The notes under the pieces are model-generated. The model saw nothing but the letters and a program-made list of their open reading frames with translations. It did not search any database and was not told where the DNA came from. Below are positions 50,816 to 59,130 of a DNA stretch of 64,000 nt, one piece after another. Within the stretch, counting starts at the first letter, position 1, and each line of letters starts with the position of its first letter. The DNA is from Lewinellaceae bacterium (GTDB lineage: Bacteria > Bacteroidota > Bacteroidia > Chitinophagales > Saprospiraceae). The translations under genes were made by a program, and so were the position numbers. The stretch spans positions 1 through 64,000 of the forward strand of contig JACJYB010000007.1 of the NCBI GenBank assembly GCA_020636355.1, given 5' to 3'.

Positions 50816-51289
50816 ATGGTCAATAAAGTTATACTGATCGGTAATCTCGGCAGGGACCCAGAGGTTCGCACCCTGGAAAATGGAGCCATGGTTGCCAAAT
50901 TTCCGGTTGCTACCAATGAAAGTTACCGGGATAAAAATGGTGAATGGCAGACCATCACCGAGTGGCACGATGTCGTAGTCTGGCGTTCGCTGGCCGAGCG
51001 GGCCGAGAAATCGCTGCAAAAAGGTAGTCTGGTTTTTGTCGAAGGTAAATTAACCCATCGGAAATATCAGGATAACAATGGGGTGGATCGCTACATCACA
51101 GAAGTTGTAGCCAACACCTTTCGCATATTGGATCGCAAAGAAGGTGGAAGCCGGACAGGCTATAGCGACACGTTTCCGACGGAAGAATCCTATACGGCCA
51201 GTCCACCATCGGGGTCGGGCAGTTCGAAAGGCAGCTCTTCATTTTCGGAGGACATCTCCAATATGGAAGATGACGATCTACCATTCTAA
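50816..51289 (+). CDS. ssb: Single-stranded DNA-binding protein
   Basis: A 157-residue SSB from the ATG at 50816, two bases after the mutY stop. The OB fold covers residues 1-108 (VNKVILIGNLGRDPEVR, TEWHDVVVWRSLAERAEKSL, KGSLVFVEGKLTHRKY). A flexible Gly/Ser-rich linker leads to the acidic tip DDDLPF, which binds partner proteins. It coats single-stranded DNA during replication and repair. The place between mutY and gldE is conserved in Bacteroidota. Confidence 0.96.
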   Translation: MVNKVILIGNLGRDPEVRTLENGAMVAKFPVATNESYRDKNGEWQTITEWHDVVVWRSLAERAEKSLQKGSLVFVEGKLTHRKYQDNNGVDRYITEVVANTFRILDRKEGGSRTGYSDTFPTEESYTASPPSGSGSSKGSSSFSEDISNMEDDDLPF

Positions 51290-51317
51290 TCCAGCTTGTT
51301 GAACTAATCGCATCGTC

Positions 51318-52712
51318 TTGGAACCGGACTTATCTGAATCATACCATCTTCTGCTCATATTGATTCAAATTTCGCCCCTTATTTTTCTGGACCTGTTCAT
51401 TGTCGTCCTGCTCCTCTTTGGCTCTGCACTGATCTCGGGATCGGAGATAGCTTATTTTTCACTGGGCCCGAACGAGCAAAAGATACTTCACGAGGAGAAC
51501 TCCCAGACAAGCAAGCGAATCATGGCCTTGCTGGAAAAACCACGCCGACTGCTGGCGACGATTCTGATACTTAACAATACCCTCAACATTGCCATCGTCT
51601 TGCTCGCCAATCATATGATGAGCATTTTATTCAGTGATGCCTTTTTTGAATCCATGGCCCAACAGCTGGTCCAGGTCGTAGAGCGCGTTGGAATGCAGTT
51701 GGATGCAGTAAGCATGGCTGTTTTCATCAAAATACTGGTCACTGTAGTTTTGGTCACGTTTATACTCGTATTATTCGGAGAGATAACGCCCAAGATCTAC
51801 GCCAACATTCATAACATTGGGCTTGCTCGTTTTATGGCTACTCCCCTGAATGTTTTATCCAATGTCCTGGCGCCGATAAGCACCTTTTTCGTCAATTTCT
51901 CCAAAGGCCTGGAAAAACGCCTGGCTCGAAACAGGCAGGTTTCATTAAAAGCGGATATCGATCATGCCATCGAACTGACGGTTCGTCAGGATCCCAGCTC
52001 CGACGAAGAGGTGGATATGTTAAAAAGTATCGTGAAATTCAGTGAGGTCAGTGTCACCCAGGTTATGCGATCCCGCATGGATGTTGTTGCCGTAGAGCAA
52101 AATATATCCTACAAGGATTTGCTGAAAACAGTCAGAGATTCAGGGTTTTCCCGCCTGCCGGTCTATGAGGAAGATCTTGACCACATTCTTGGCATTCTTT
52201 ATGTTAAAGACCTTTTACAGCACCTGCATGAAGGTGAGGAATATGCCTGGCTGGGATTAGTCCGTAAAGAAGTGTTGTATACGCCGGAATCGCGCAAAAT
52301 CAATGAACTTCTTAAAGATTTTCAGTCCCGGAAATTACATATGGCCATCGTCGTGGACGAGTTTGGAGGCACTCTTGGACTAGCGACCCTTGAGGATATC
52401 ATGGAAGAGGTGATTGGTGACATCCGGGATGAGTTTGATGATAAGGAAGAGTTGGAATACATCCAATTGGATGATCAGAACTTCATTTTTGAGGGTAAAA
52501 CGTTGATCAATGATGTGATAAAGATCGTTGGACTGGATATTGGTCATTTTGATACCTGGCGCGATGATGCCGACTCACTGGCCGGCTTAATCCTGCAGGT
52601 GACGGGACAAATCCCCAAAGTGAACCGGGAGATTTCTTTCCCGCACTTCAAACTGAAAGTATTAACGGTGAGTAAACGAAGAATAGAGAAAGTCCAATTA
52701 ACCAAGATATGA
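51318..52712 (+). CDS. gldE: Gliding-motility protein GldE (CNNM/CorC-type)
   Basis: A 464-residue membrane protein: a CNNM/DUF21 domain with three or four helices (about 20-200, including SGSEIAYFSL and FGEITPKIYA), a CBS pair (about 225-350, VTQVMRSRMDVVAVE and MAIVVDEFGGTLGLATLEDIMEEVIGDI) and a C-terminal CorC_HlyC domain. In this position, after mutY-ssb and before gldD, it is GldE. It supports type IX secretion and gliding in Flavobacterium and may also move ions, as CNNM proteins do. The start is TTG at 51318; no nearby ATG exists. Confidence 0.92.
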   Translation: MEPDLSESYHLLLILIQISPLIFLDLFIVVLLLFGSALISGSEIAYFSLGPNEQKILHEENSQTSKRIMALLEKPRRLLATILILNNTLNIAIVLLANHMMSILFSDAFFESMAQQLVQVVERVGMQLDAVSMAVFIKILVTVVLVTFILVLFGEITPKIYANIHNIGLARFMATPLNVLSNVLAPISTFFVNFSKGLEKRLARNRQVSLKADIDHAIELTVRQDPSSDEEVDMLKSIVKFSEVSVTQVMRSRMDVVAVEQNISYKDLLKTVRDSGFSRLPVYEEDLDHILGILYVKDLLQHLHEGEEYAWLGLVRKEVLYTPESRKINELLKDFQSRKLHMAIVVDEFGGTLGLATLEDIMEEVIGDIRDEFDDKEELEYIQLDDQNFIFEGKTLINDVIKIVGLDIGHFDTWRDDADSLAGLILQVTGQIPKVNREISFPHFKLKVLTVSKRRIEKVQLTKI

Positions 52713-53320
52713 ACACAATGCGAACAGCCTGGTCCGTCATCATTTTTTCAGCAGTGGTTATATTGGCTTGCAGCCATGAGCAGAGTTACATTCCCAAACC
52801 CAGAGCTTATCCTAAAATCACCTTTCCGCAAAAAGGGTATCAGCCATTTCATGTGACCGGTTGTCCACTGACCTTTGCGTATCCGAGTTACGCTACAATC
52901 GATGAAAATCCGTCCAACCGGCAATCGAACCAACAGAATGCCACGTGCTGGTTTGATATCTTTTTCCCTGAGTTCAACGGGCGAATTCATTGCAGTTATG
53001 TGTCGATCAATAAACCGGAGGATCTGGATAAATACATCAGTGATGCCTTTGAAATCGTGGATAAAGTCAACTACCGGTCGAATTATAGCGGAGAAGAAGT
53101 GATCCACAAACCGGATGGCACCGGTGGTGTAGTGTTCAATTTTGAAGGTCCTGCTGCCTCACCGGTTCAGTTTTTTCTAACCGATAGTACCGAACACTTC
53201 TTCAAAGGATCCCTATATTTTTATGCAAAGGTGAACCCGGATTCCATCCAGCCGATTGCTAATTTTATCGAGCAGGACGTGATGGAACTGATTAAAACGC
53301 TCGAGTGGACCGATAAATAG
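52709..53320 (+). CDS. gldD: Gliding-motility lipoprotein GldD
   Basis: A 203-residue lipoprotein with the lipobox ILAC (Cys21). The mature part carries the GldD pattern YIPKPRAYPKITFP, CPLTFAYPSYATI, CWFDIFFPEFNGRIHCSY and FNFEGPAASPVQFFLTDSTEHFFKGSLYF. GldD is needed for gliding and surface secretion in Flavobacterium johnsoniae. It overlaps gldE by 4 bp (ATGA). Presence of gldD does not prove that this organism glides, as non-gliding T9SS bacteria may keep it. Confidence 0.94.
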   Translation: MNTMRTAWSVIIFSAVVILACSHEQSYIPKPRAYPKITFPQKGYQPFHVTGCPLTFAYPSYATIDENPSNRQSNQQNATCWFDIFFPEFNGRIHCSYVSINKPEDLDKYISDAFEIVDKVNYRSNYSGEEVIHKPDGTGGVVFNFEGPAASPVQFFLTDSTEHFFKGSLYFYAKVNPDSIQPIANFIEQDVMELIKTLEWTDK

Positions 53321-53345
53321 TACTTATTCCTTGCGATCCACTTAA

Positions 53346-54383
53346 TTAATCGTCAGAAGCGTCTTCGTCTCCACCAGCGACAACACCAACATAGCGCTCT
53401 TTAATCTTGCGTTCAACGTCCTGGGCAACTTCCGGATTGTCATCCATAAATTGTTTGGCTGCATCCCGACCCTGGGCAATTTTTGTGCCCTCATAGCTAA
53501 ACCAGGAACCGCTTTTCTGAACAATATCCAGTTCAGAACCCAAGTCGATCAATTCACCGGTTTTCGATATGCCCTGTCCGTACATGATATCAAATGTTGC
53601 AATCTTGAACGGCGGTGCCAGTTTGTTTTTAACTACTTTGACTTTTACGCTGTTACCGATCAGATTTCCTTCGCGATCTTTAATTGGTGAACCGGAACGG
53701 CGGATATCGAGACGAATGGACGCATAAAACTTCAGGGCATTACCGCCCGTTGTTGTTTCCGGATTGCCGAATAAGACACCAATTTTCTCTCTTAGCTGAT
53801 TGATAAATATGCAGCAACAGCCGGTACGTCCAATGGTAGCCGTCAGTTTACGTAAAGCCTGGGACATCAGGCGGGCCTGTAAACCAACCTTTGAATCACC
53901 CATTTCACCCTCAATCTCACTCCGTGGAACCAGAGCGGCAACAGAATCAATGACAATAATGTCAATCGCTCCGGAGCGAATCAGGTTCTCGGCAATTTCC
54001 AGGGCTTGTTCCCCATTATCTGGCTGGGAGATTAACAGATTTTCAACATCAACGCCAAGTTTCTCTGCATAAAAGCGGTCAAAGGCGTGTTCGGCGTCAA
54101 TAAAAGCAGCGATACCACCCTTTTTCTGGCATTCTGCGATGGCATGGATGGCCAGGGTTGTTTTACCGGAAGATTCCGGACCATAAATTTCTACCACGCG
54201 CCCCCGGGGTAATCCGCCGATTCCCAGGGCAATGTCCAGCCCGATGGAACCGGTAGGAATGGTGTCTATCTCGACCACTTGCTGGTCTCCCAGTTTCATG
54301 ACGGTTCCTTTCCCGTAGGTCTTTTCCAGTTTATCTACTGTAAGCCGTAAAGCTTTTAGTTTTTCATCTCTTTCGTTACCCAT
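53346..54383 (-). CDS. recA: Recombinase RecA
   Basis: A 345-residue RecA with Walker A GPESSGKTT (69-77), VIDSVAALVPRSEIEGEMGD, the INQLREKIGV(L)FGNPETTTGG DNA-binding L2 region and an acidic C-terminal tail. It drives homologous recombination and SOS induction. It converges with gldD and is separated from the small gene upstream by a terminator, so it has its own promoter; TACCTTCG on the minus strand at 54418-54425 is a 7/8 -7 candidate. No LexA-type box was recognised. Confidence 0.97.
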   Translation of the reverse strand: MGNERDEKLKALRLTVDKLEKTYGKGTVMKLGDQQVVEIDTIPTGSIGLDIALGIGGLPRGRVVEIYGPESSGKTTLAIHAIAECQKKGGIAAFIDAEHAFDRFYAEKLGVDVENLLISQPDNGEQALEIAENLIRSGAIDIIVIDSVAALVPRSEIEGEMGDSKVGLQARLMSQALRKLTATIGRTGCCCIFINQLREKIGVLFGNPETTTGGNALKFYASIRLDIRRSGSPIKDREGNLIGNSVKVKVVKNKLAPPFKIATFDIMYGQGISKTGELIDLGSELDIVQKSGSWFSYEGTKIAQGRDAAKQFMDDNPEVAQDVERKIKERYVGVVAGGDEDASDD

Positions 54384-54473
54384 CTTAGTTTGATATTTAA
54401 AAAGGTAATATATAAAACGAAGGTACTATTTAACCCGGTATTTTTCAGGAATAAATAGGGTATAGGTGGGTGT

Positions 54474-54516
54474 AAAAATACCGAATGCCCTTCACGAATT
54501 CATGAAAGGCATTCGG
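54474..54516 (-). terminator. Terminator between the small gene and recA
   Basis: CCGAATGCCCTTCA (54481-54494) pairs with TGAAAGGCATTCGG (54503-54516), 14 pairs with one G-U. On the minus strand TATTTTT follows. Confidence 0.85.
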
Positions 54517-54554
54517 CATTTGTACGATTTCGAACTACTACAGAGTCGCTATGC

Positions 54555-54791
54555 TTACAACGTGGCAGGTGACAGAATCGTAGAGCTGTATTTCAGTATG
54601 CGTTCGATGCTAGACAGAGAAGGACGGATTGCTGCAGTCGGAAGTGCATTTTTGCCGTCTTTAAGTTCAACATACTGATCATTCAGCTCCTGATCATTCA
54701 CAAGTGCTTGTTGTAGCAGTACAGTTTCTTCTGGGGAGGTTTCTTGATATAGAAAACGTACTAAATCTTCAGGTGTAAAATCATGCTTCAT
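54555..54791 (-). CDS. Small conserved Bacteroidota protein, possibly anti-sigma-like N-terminus
   Basis: A 78-residue cytoplasmic protein. DFTPEDLVRFLYQETSPEE at the N-terminus and a Gln/Glu/Leu helix after it resemble short proteins common in Bacteroidota and the start of FecR/RseA-like anti-sigma proteins (zinc-free anti-sigma domain), but there is no membrane helix. The C-terminal half has PSLSSIERILKYS. Function is unknown. It has its own strong terminator, so it is an independent transcription unit next to recA. Confidence 0.7.
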   Translation of the reverse strand: MKHDFTPEDLVRFLYQETSPEETVLLQQALVNDQELNDQYVELKDGKNALPTAAIRPSLSSIERILKYSSTILSPATL

Positions 54792-54917
54792 ACGCAGAAA
54801 TTGGTTTTGATTTTTTTAAACTTCCTATAAATAACACAGGAGGATATTCATTTATTGTATTCGATGTAAAAAAAATGAAAGGATTGAAGACCAATTGATT
54901 AAGCGGCAATACAAGCG

Positions 54918-55358
54918 CTACTTATCCGCTGGGACACGGTACCAGGTTTGGGTCCGGTAAAGTCCGGTCCAATGCTTTCCTCTCACTTTCAGTTCCTGGG
55001 AATTGCCGGGTTCAAACCAGATGCTGCAGCGGTATTCGCTACCGTTTTCCGGATCCATAATCGTGCCATTCGACCAATAATCCTTGTACGGCTCCAAACC
55101 TTCAATCACCACCAGTCCGATCAGGGGTTGATTTTTTTTCTTTCCGGTACATTCGGTGCACCGCTTATCAGGAGCAGATTTGAGAAGCTTAACGACCTTA
55201 CCGAAATACTTGCCCTGATCTTCATAGATCTCGACATAACTTTTAGCCTCACCGGTGGCGTCGTCAATGGTTTTCCAGGTCCCTATCGGCCCGGATTGTG
55301 CGGTAGAGAGGGTATTCATAAGGGATAGCAGGAAAAGGGAAAGAAGGATGTGCTTCAT
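54918..55358 (-). CDS. DUF2147 exported protein
   Basis: A 146-residue protein with a signal peptide (1-20, ending STAQ) and a DUF2147 domain: PIGTWKTIDDATGEAKSYVEIYE, RCTECTGKKKNQPLIGLVVIEGL and NGTIMDPENGSEYRCSIWFE. The domain is a small lipocalin-like beta barrel, exported, with no known role. The CTEC pair could form a disulfide or bind metal. Its promoter region has a perfect inverted repeat, and an ArsR-type regulator gene lies directly upstream. Confidence 0.88.
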   Translation of the reverse strand: MKHILLSLFLLSLMNTLSTAQSGPIGTWKTIDDATGEAKSYVEIYEDQGKYFGKVVKLLKSAPDKRCTECTGKKKNQPLIGLVVIEGLEPYKDYWSNGTIMDPENGSEYRCSIWFEPGNSQELKVRGKHWTGLYRTQTWYRVPADK

Positions 55359-55366
55359 GGCTCACG

Positions 55367-55393
55367 TCTTTAGTTTCACGTACACTAAAGATA
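55367..55393 (-). promoter_or_regulatory. Inverted repeat overlapping a -7 element before the DUF2147 gene
   Basis: TCTTTAGT (55367-55374) and ACTAAAGA (55384-55391) are separated by 9 bases. The minus strand of 55386-55393 reads TATCTTTA, a 7/8 -7 match. A bound repressor would block this promoter; the neighbouring ArsR protein is a candidate. Confidence 0.4.
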
Positions 55394-55433
55394 ACGAAAG
55401 AAAGGCACGAGTTGATGGATGCAGCTGCAAATG

Positions 55434-55461
55434 AAAAGCGCCCGATCGGATGACCAGGCGC
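55434..55461 (-). terminator. Probable terminator of the first ArsR gene
   Basis: On the minus strand GCGCC and GGCGC form a 5-bp GC stem followed by TTTTCATTT, just after the ArsR stop. Confidence 0.5.
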
Positions 55462-55472
55462 GTTGTATCTTT

Positions 55473-55781
55473 TTATGCTTTGCCCAGGAAGTTATTCACC
55501 GCCCGGGAAGCTCTTTCGACCAGATCGTATTCGATGGAATACAATACATATTTACCTTGCTTTTGTTGTTTGACTACGCCGGCAAGACGCAACACCTTCA
55601 GGTGCTGGGAGGTGATCGATTGTTCTAAGTTCAGGGTGTTATAGATTTTGTTCACATTGATCTTACCATTTCGATCGATGAATTCTAATATGCGAAGTCT
55701 TAAGGGATGGGCTAACGCACGCATAATCTCTGTCGAAACCTGTAGCTTTTCATTGTCAAAAGTAACCTTAGTCCTTCTCAT
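55473..55781 (-). CDS. ArsR-family winged-helix regulator without cysteines
   Basis: A 102-residue ArsR/SmtB-fold protein: MRALAHPLRLRILEFI, the recognition helix EQSITSQHLKVLRLAGVV and the wing KQGKYVLYSI. It contains no Cys and lacks an obvious His/Asp metal set, so it probably senses something other than a thiophilic metal. The nearby palindrome at 55367 is a possible binding site. A paralogue with the same LEQSxxSQHL helix is encoded 220 bp upstream. Confidence 0.88.
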   Translation of the reverse strand: MRRTKVTFDNEKLQVSTEIMRALAHPLRLRILEFIDRNGKINVNKIYNTLNLEQSITSQHLKVLRLAGVVKQQKQGKYVLYSIEYDLVERASRAVNNFLGKA

Positions 55782-56000
55782 ATTGCAGCTTTAAGTATTT
55801 TGAATTATTAAGTCTAGCTGGACAAATATGCGCCAAATGAATGAATCTACAAAGCAAAACATTAAAAAAACTTGCAATTTGTAACTGATTGAAGCGTTGT
55901 TGTACTTCAATCCCTCTTTTGGCCCATGTCTAAATCAAAATACCTATAAGCTAATACATTGAATTTCAAAGAGATGTAAAATTCACCATCAACTAACGGT

Positions 56001-56339
56001 TTAATCAGCTAATTCTTCAACCAATCTCGAAATTTGTGCAAGTCTATCACGGTCGATACGGTAATAAATAAATTTTCCTTGCCGTTCAGTTGTAACTACA
56101 CCAGCACGTCTTAAGATGGCTAAATGTTGGGAGGCTACCGATTGCTCCAGCCTTAGTTTAATGTAAATGTCGGTTACCGTCATCGAATCGTTTTCTTCCA
56201 ATAAATCAATGATGCGTTGACGTAGTTTGTGGTTGACAGCCCGCAGTACCAACACTGCTTTACGGAGATCAGCATAGTCTAGCTGGATCTCCTTACCTCC
56301 TTTCTTTAACGAAACAATTTCATTTTTCTGCTTTTTCAT
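56001..56339 (-). CDS. ArsR-family winged-helix regulator without cysteines (paralogue)
   Basis: A 112-residue protein from the ATG at 56339; a longer frame from 56384 adds fifteen residues without family similarity. The fold signature is LRAVNHKLRQRIIDLLEEN, LRLEQSVASQHLAILRRAGVV and RQGKFIYYRID. It has no Cys. The recognition helix is nearly the same as in the downstream paralogue, so both may bind related operators. The unusually basic N-terminus (KKQKNEIVSLKKGGK) could contact DNA outside the groove. Signal and targets are unknown. Confidence 0.87.
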   Translation of the reverse strand: MKKQKNEIVSLKKGGKEIQLDYADLRKAVLVLRAVNHKLRQRIIDLLEENDSMTVTDIYIKLRLEQSVASQHLAILRRAGVVTTERQGKFIYYRIDRDRLAQISRLVEELAD

Positions 56340-56789
56340 ACAAGATGGTTTTACGGTCAAGGAATCAGCTATAACTGCAACCAAAACTGTACCAAACTCA
56401 CTTATTAGAAAACTTTTTAAATTATAATGTTATCACATTCAACACATATTTATATGAATTGGTTGAATATGTATACAGATTAGCTATATATAGGTAGTCA
56501 TAGTGCCTGAAAATGGCTCTCCAGGCGCTATTGCTTGTATCATGCATCTTTACATCTTTTGTTATTCTGCATCTTCCAGGTCATCCGTTCTTTCGTATAG
56601 CTTTTACAAAGCACACAAAATCCCTATAATTCCTTCAAACCATCATCAGCCATAGGTCCATTATACATTATCAATTCTTTTAATGCATTGGTATTACGAT
56701 AAACGTTAATAGATGATTCCAGGTTCCAAATTGCAGGTAAAATCGTGGAAAAGCGCCCGAATAAGAAGCAGCAATGCGTCGTAAGGGAA
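56340..56789. other. 450-bp gap without an intact gene; possible LRR remnant
   Basis: No complete gene is seen. The stretch 56400-56500 is AT-rich. On the minus strand 56624-56690 encodes LKELIMYNGPMADDGLKEL and then stops, a spacing like one ribonuclease-inhibitor-type leucine-rich repeat, but it joins only a shadow frame of tsaB upstream. It may be a decayed fragment or chance. Confidence 0.3.
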
Positions 56790-57485
56790 TTATCTGGCGG
56801 CTTTCGGCTTGGTAATATTGGGACTAAGCAAATAATTTGGGGCATAGGCATTCAGGTCCTCAACGATTCCCTGTACGTATCGCTTATAGGCGGGTAGAAT
56901 CATATGGGCAGCAGAATAACGCCCCGCATCCCTGACAATTCTTTTCTCGACGTGAACCCACAGCTCCGGGTGGTTTAACAGTCCGCTACCACCTACCCGG
57001 ACCGGCGATACCTCCAACTGTTCGATCAAATGATCAATCCTACTGATATCAGGTCCTGCCAGAAGGGCCCCTGATGCATCGTACAGGGCATAGAATACCC
57101 GCTCACGTCGAGCGTCAAGTGTCGTCACGTAAATTTCTTCAGCACCGGTCTTCAGCATAGACTGGAAAACAAGATCGAGCGTGGGAATTGCTATTAATGG
57201 AAGATGGTATGCATAACATATCGCCTTGGCCATTGAAGCCCCGACCCGTAAAGCGGTGTAGGATCCAGGACCGTCACAAATGGAAACACCACAGACCTGG
57301 TCCCATTGTAAATGCTGCTGTTCAAAAGCTTCCTTAATGAGAATAGGGAGCTGAGAAGTTTGCTGAAATGAATGTTCATCGAAGGAGGTGTATACCAATT
57401 CTTCACCGCGACTAAGCGCTACCGAACACCCTTGCTCAGCGGTTTCTAAATGGAGCAGAACAGGCAGATTCTCGCCATTAATCAC
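56790..57485 (-). CDS. tsaB: tRNA threonylcarbamoyladenosine protein TsaB
   Basis: A 231-residue ASKHA-fold protein with LLHLETAEQGCSVAL at the start, the ICDGPGSYTALRVG motif and IPTLDLVFQS. TsaB is the inactive partner of TsaD in making t6A37 on ANN-decoding tRNAs. The DARRERVFYALYD segment matches the conserved region of the family. It overlaps the S41 protease gene by 4 bp and is the last gene of a hydrolase-protease-tsaB operon. Confidence 0.93.
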   Translation of the reverse strand: MINGENLPVLLHLETAEQGCSVALSRGEELVYTSFDEHSFQQTSQLPILIKEAFEQQHLQWDQVCGVSICDGPGSYTALRVGASMAKAICYAYHLPLIAIPTLDLVFQSMLKTGAEEIYVTTLDARRERVFYALYDASGALLAGPDISRIDHLIEQLEVSPVRVGGSGLLNHPELWVHVEKRIVRDAGRYSAAHMILPAYKRYVQGIVEDLNAYAPNYLLSPNITKPKAAR

Positions 57486-59110
57486 TTTCCTGCCAGTATT
57501 TGTTGATAACCATTTGCATCCTCTAGCACCTCTATGGCCTTTTTTACTTCATTATCGTGCCGCAGTTTATACAATATTTTGTCTTTCTCCGGGTAATAAC
57601 GGGCGATGATTTGAGAGGCAATGGTTTTGAGGATTATTTCCTTATCGGCATTGAATACCGCATCATTGTTCTGCGTTAATTCGTTTTGCAGTTGTTGAAG
57701 CTGAGGCAAATAATCGGATTGCCGATCCTTTTCCATGACGGCTACGGCTTCGTCCAGTTTGCGGTAGGCGGGATTGTGGTAAACAAAACCATACGTCTGC
57801 AAGAACTGGATAAAGCCCTCAAAATCATCGAAACGGAATTCTTGGGGATCACCGATACTTTCATGGCTTTGCTGATAGGAGTTGACATATTTAAAGATCA
57901 TATTCTGCGCCTCCAGTTGACCGATCAGATCCGGAACATCAACAGGATCCATTTTAATATCGGGAGTTACTCCACCACCATCCAGGACTTTACGACCATT
58001 ACGAGTCTTAAATGCAGCCCGTTGATCATCCGGTACATCCACCGGTTCACCATCCTGATAGGCGACGCTCTGGATGCAGCGGCCACTGGGAATATAATAT
58101 TTCGCTGTGGTCAGTTTAAGCTGTGAATTATAGCCAATATCCCGGGTGTTCTGCACCAGCCCTTTACCATAGGTACGCTGTCCGATGATAATTCCCCGGT
58201 CGTAATCCTGCAATACTCCGGAAACGATCTCCGATGCGGATGCAGTCATTTTATTAGCCAGAACCGTAACCGGTAGATCCGGAAAAACAGTAACACCGGT
58301 AGTTTTGAACTCACGGTCCCATTCCTGTACCTTTCCTCTGGTCGTCACCACCAACGCATCTTTTGGAATGAACAAGTTGCAGATGCTGACCGCTTCACGC
58401 AGTAATCCTCCTCCATTATTGCGTAAGTCAAGAATGACTCCTTTTAATTCCGGATTTTCCTTCTTCAGATCACGGATGGCATCCCCCACATTTTTCCCGG
58501 CATTTTCGGTAAATGTGGTTAAGATCACATAACCTATTCCGTCTGCGACCATACCATGATAAGGCACATTACTGTCATTGATCTCTGACCGGGTCAACGT
58601 GATTGGTAAAGCTTTCTTTTGCCCAATGCGAACCACTTCCAGTTTGATTTCAGGACTCGGAACCGTGCGCATCATGGTTTCCACCTCAACCTTGTTTTTC
58701 CCCTCCGTGGATCTTCCATCTACTTTAATGATCTGGTCTCCGATTTTCAGACCGGAAGTTTCCGCCGGAGCGCCATCGATCAGATCCGTAATGGTAAGGT
58801 AATTATCGATTAGTTTCGTCTCTGCGCCCAAACCCTCATAACGACCTTCGGACATAAAGCGCCAGCCCTCAATCTGGTTTTCAGAAAAATAATTGGTATA
58901 GGGATCCAGATGTTCCAGCATTGCGTCGACACCAATCCGCATCAGCTTCGCCGGATCGACCTCATCCACATAATAAAGATTCAGTTCTTTATAAAGATTG
59001 GTGAAGATTTCAATGTTCTTACTGATCTCAAAATACTTATTAGGCGTTTCTGCAAATGCCATCAGCATGAGGATCAGGACCGGGAGAAGGATACGAGTCA
59101 TCTTGCGCAT
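57482..59110 (-). CDS. Carboxy-terminal processing protease (S41 family)
   Basis: A 542-residue protein with an N-terminal signal or anchor (MTRILLPVLILMLMAFAE). A PDZ domain (about 90-175, GLGAETKLIDN...LKIGDQIIKVDG) is followed by the S41 domain: GVILDLRNNGGGLL, the catalytic Ser in MTASASEIVSG and Lys in TYGKGLVQ. A helical C-terminal region follows. CtpA-type proteases degrade or mature periplasmic proteins from the C-terminus. It lies between an alpha/beta-hydrolase gene (20 bp upstream) and tsaB (4-bp overlap). Confidence 0.94.
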   Translation of the reverse strand: MRKMTRILLPVLILMLMAFAETPNKYFEISKNIEIFTNLYKELNLYYVDEVDPAKLMRIGVDAMLEHLDPYTNYFSENQIEGWRFMSEGRYEGLGAETKLIDNYLTITDLIDGAPAETSGLKIGDQIIKVDGRSTEGKNKVEVETMMRTVPSPEIKLEVVRIGQKKALPITLTRSEINDSNVPYHGMVADGIGYVILTTFTENAGKNVGDAIRDLKKENPELKGVILDLRNNGGGLLREAVSICNLFIPKDALVVTTRGKVQEWDREFKTTGVTVFPDLPVTVLANKMTASASEIVSGVLQDYDRGIIIGQRTYGKGLVQNTRDIGYNSQLKLTTAKYYIPSGRCIQSVAYQDGEPVDVPDDQRAAFKTRNGRKVLDGGGVTPDIKMDPVDVPDLIGQLEAQNMIFKYVNSYQQSHESIGDPQEFRFDDFEGFIQFLQTYGFVYHNPAYRKLDEAVAVMEKDRQSDYLPQLQQLQNELTQNNDAVFNADKEIILKTIASQIIARYYPEKDKILYKLRHDNEVKKAIEVLEDANGYQQILAGK

Positions 59111-59130
59111 AGAAAGAATTCAAATGGTGA

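Noticed and set aside
56624..56851. 75-codon open frame at the end of tsaB
   Set aside because: Its first third is a shadow of tsaB, and only a short LRR-like piece remains; not supportable as a gene.
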